Of a stretch of DNA of 33,905 nucleotides, positions 32,619 to 33,905 are shown in pieces. Location of the stretch: NCBI GenBank assembly GCA_032115775.1, contig JAUMBL010000158.1, forward strand, positions 1-33,905, read 5' to 3'. The stretch comes from M3007 sp032115775. GTDB lineage: Bacteria; Bacteroidota; Bacteroidia; Chitinophagales; Saprospiraceae. Position 1 is the stretch's first letter, and every line of letters starts with the position of its first letter. Both the position numbers and the translations under genes were made by a program. The notes beneath the pieces were generated by a model. That model saw only the letters and a program-made list of their open reading frames with translations. It did not search any database and was not told the origin of the DNA.

Positions 32619-32996
32619 CTATCGGGATCCGATTTTCATGCCCAAAAATAGCGAAAAAAAGCATAGTGCCAAGTTCAAAAAAACATTCAGCAGGGCCGAG
32701 GCGGTCTGTCCGTGCTGGAAAGCATTCCAAGTCTCGTTTGTGAAGGTAGAGAAGGTGCTGAATCCGCCGCAAAAACCGGTGACGAGCAGAAGTCGGCGCG
32801 GCTCGTCGAGTTGGCCGCGCATTTGCAGGCCGGTAAGGATGCCCAGCGCCAGGCAGGCGGCGATATTGGCGAGCAAAGTGGCTAATGGGAAGCGCGGCGC
32901 CCAAGGCTGCAAGAGCAATCCGACGCCATACCGGGCGAGGCTGCCGAACCCGCCGCCGACAAATACGAGGAAAATGGTGTAGAAGGAGGCGTGCAT
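32619..32996 (-). CDS. crcB: fluoride ion exporter CrcB/Fluc
   Basis: A 125-residue four-span protein of the CrcB/Fluc family. Signatures: GGGFGSLARYGVG near residues 14-26, TLLANIAACLALGILTG (about 40-56) and GFCGGFSTFSTFTNE (about 74-88), with the conserved Phe/Ser/Thr track for fluoride. Usual members have NxxGCFxLG, here NIAACLALG. Fluc dimers export fluoride passively. No fluoride riboswitch is recognisable in the 64 bases before the ATG. Confidence 0.93.
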   Translation of the reverse strand: MHASFYTIFLVFVGGGFGSLARYGVGLLLQPWAPRFPLATLLANIAACLALGILTGLQMRGQLDEPRRLLLVTGFCGGFSTFSTFTNETWNAFQHGQTASALLNVFLNLALCFFSLFLGMKIGSR

Positions 32997-33060
32997 AAGA
33001 ATTTCCCTACGGATGGGAGATTGCCGGCTTGCCTTGAGGAGGTTTTTGATAATAAAAAAA

Positions 33061-33222
33061 GTAACTACTTAGCCGGCTCGCTGTCTGGCCCAAAAAGTCC
33101 CATTTTCCGCCATACTTCGCAATTTTTTTTGACCGTAGCGCTGCTACGGCCTGCAAAAAATCGCTTCGTCTGGCAAAAAATGGAGCCTTTTTTGTCTCAG
33201 ATGCGACCGGCTAAGTAGTTAC
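33061..33222. mobile_element. repeat family A, copy 3 (inverted orientation)
   Basis: The same 162-bp element, in opposite orientation to copies 1 and 2, with three substitutions relative to copy 2. Perfect 8-bp direct repeats TAAAAAAA flank it at 33053-33060 and 33223-33230. The right copy coincides with the T-tract of the terminator of the L27-HhH gene, so the insertion went into that terminator. With 32997-33052 (nothing found) and the terminator it fills the gap 32997-33318. Confidence 0.93.
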
Positions 33223-33293
33223 TAAAAAAACATGTTGGAGCGCCAGCGGAGACAAAAAAAATTTTGCACGCGACAGGGCGACCCCAACATGTT
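33223..33293 (-). terminator. intrinsic terminator of the L27-HhH gene
   Basis: On the minus strand, AACATGTTGG pairs with CCAACATGTT (33293-33284 with 33238-33229), extended by a GGTCGCC/GGCGCT stretch, and is followed by seven T. It lies 26 bases after the stop at 33319. Confidence 0.75.
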
Positions 33294-33318
33294 CTAAAAA
33301 ACAAAACCAGACGGCGGT

Positions 33319-33905
33319 TTATTCCGTATTACGGCCGCCGATCAGCATATCTTGGTATTCTTTCAAATCGTCGAACTGGCCTTGGGCTGCAAATTTTGCC
33401 TGTGCGGGCCAAGTGCTCGGATCGTGCATTTGATAGCGCGAGCCGGCGGCTTCGAGGATTTCCTTCAAACGGTCAACGGATGCGTTGGCCAGGTCGTCCC
33501 AAGATTCGATACCGCCTTCCTTCAGAATTTGCTCGATTTTCGGGCCGACACCTTCGATGATTTTGAGATCATTGAGTTTCGGGCCTTTTTTTGCAGCGGG
33601 CGCTTTCTTTTCCGCTTTCGTGTCTTCGGCGGACGTTTCGACTGCCGGTTCCTCCAGGTTCAGCGCCTCGACGACTTCTGAGACGGGCGTTTCGACGACT
33701 TCTGCGACGGGCGCCGGCGTTTTTGCCGATGGTTGCGGTTTTGTTTGCGCGGCGCCTGTTGATTTCGGCTTCGCGGTGGTGGCGGCTACTACGGCCGCGG
33801 GGAGTACGTTGACATAGCGGCGGTCGTTGCGTGCGCGCGTGAAACTGACGACCCCGTCAATTGCAGCGTGCAGCGTATGGTCGCGCCCCATGTAAACGTT
33901 TTCGC
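33319..33905 (-). CDS. rpmA: 50S ribosomal protein L27 C-terminus fused to a helix-hairpin-helix domain (partial)
   Basis: The frame is open to the right edge, so the N-terminus is outside the window. The first residues seen, ENVYMGRDHTLHAAIDGVVSF ... RNDRRYVNVLP, are the C-terminal half of bL27 (GENVxxGxDHTLxALVDG pattern). Instead of stopping there, the protein continues with an Ala/Pro/Lys/Glu-rich linker of about 70 residues and then a helix-hairpin-helix-type domain (LKIIEGVGPKIEQILKEGG), ending in a conserved-looking SRYQMHDPSTWPAQAKFAA ... DMLIGG block. From memory, this same C-terminal domain is known fused to L21 or as a separate protein in Bacteroidota; L21 and L27 are normally neighbours. 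An internal ATG at 33891 is not the start. Confidence 0.85.
   Translation of the reverse strand, partial: ENVYMGRDHTLHAAIDGVVSFTRARNDRRYVNVLPAAVVAATTAKPKSTGAAQTKPQPSAKTPAPVAEVVETPVSEVVEALNLEEPAVETSAEDTKAEKKAPAAKKGPKLNDLKIIEGVGPKIEQILKEGGIESWDDLANASVDRLKEILEAAGSRYQMHDPSTWPAQAKFAAQGQFDDLKEYQDMLIGGRNTE

Noticed and set aside
32997..33060. Fluoride riboswitch before crcB
   Set aside because: The 64 bases before the ATG show no GGNGATGG-type start or pseudoknot partner; the region is mostly an A-run and short GC segment.
21123..33222. CRISPR-like array
   Set aside because: The repeats are 162 bp, several kilobases apart, in both orientations and flanked by target duplications; there are no spacers and no cas genes.
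33891..33893. ATG at 33891 as the start of a stand-alone HhH protein
   Set aside because: Codons before it (ENVY) continue the L27 consensus to the window edge, so the ATG is internal to L27.

Overview
The window looks like chromosomal DNA of a member of the Bacteroidota, most likely a Saprospiraceae-like lineage. Evidence: gliding/T9SS-style C-terminal sorting domains on two secreted proteins (14081-15724 and 16839-18800), the Bacteroidota-restricted families DUF2480 and DUF4295, a lipoprotein OmpA/PD40 protein, several matches to the Bacteroidota -7 promoter box TAnnTTTG, and start codons preceded by A/T-rich sequence rather than Shine-Dalgarno sites. I see 30 protein genes that I can support (one cut by the right edge), one tRNA-Arg(ACG), four intrinsic terminators and two families of small mobile-looking repeats. 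There is no phage, CRISPR array, rRNA or transposase gene.

Layout. 1-493 is AT-rich with no convincing gene. 566-2257 (-) is a secreted subtilisin-like protease with an unusually long insert. 2575-5113 (+) is a two-gene unit of a SpoIIM-family membrane protein with a large C-terminal membrane extension plus a DUF4129 protein. Then hemW, mscL and a 1054-residue secreted BNR/sortilin-like propeller protein (+). pgm (-) diverges from a + run of pcm, rlmB, a cobalamin/metal-receptor-like protein and a T9SS subtilase whose catalytic Asp is Glu. 15788-16704 is a translation cluster: tRNA-Arg, L28, L33, DUF4295. On the minus strand follow a large T9SS/dockerin-like secreted protein and an NSS transporter with its 47-residue MetS-like small subunit. 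A GT-C/TPR membrane protein (+) is convergent with a TonB-ExbD-ExbB system and an OmpA/PD40 lipoprotein (-). The right end holds PhoD-like phosphatase, scpB, DUF2480 and a lytic transglycosylase (+), then queG, crcB and the 3' part of an L27 gene fused to a helix-hairpin-helix domain (-).

The most interesting structure lies between genes. A 162-bp element (family A) with 16-bp inverted termini starting GTAA occurs three times at about 98% identity, and each copy is flanked by a perfect, different 8-bp direct repeat (AAAACTAT, ACCTCCTT, TAAAAAAA). This is direct evidence of recent transposition of a non-autonomous element; termini and duplication length resemble the IS66 family. A 77-bp deletion derivative sits between exbB and exbD, and a decayed remnant lies upstream of hemW. 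A second family (B) carries an invariant 27-nt GC hairpin followed, in two copies, by a 57-nt hairpin whose arms show compensatory changes. The other notable points are the L27-HhH fusion, the tiny NSS subunit gene, and the Asp-to-Glu subtilase.
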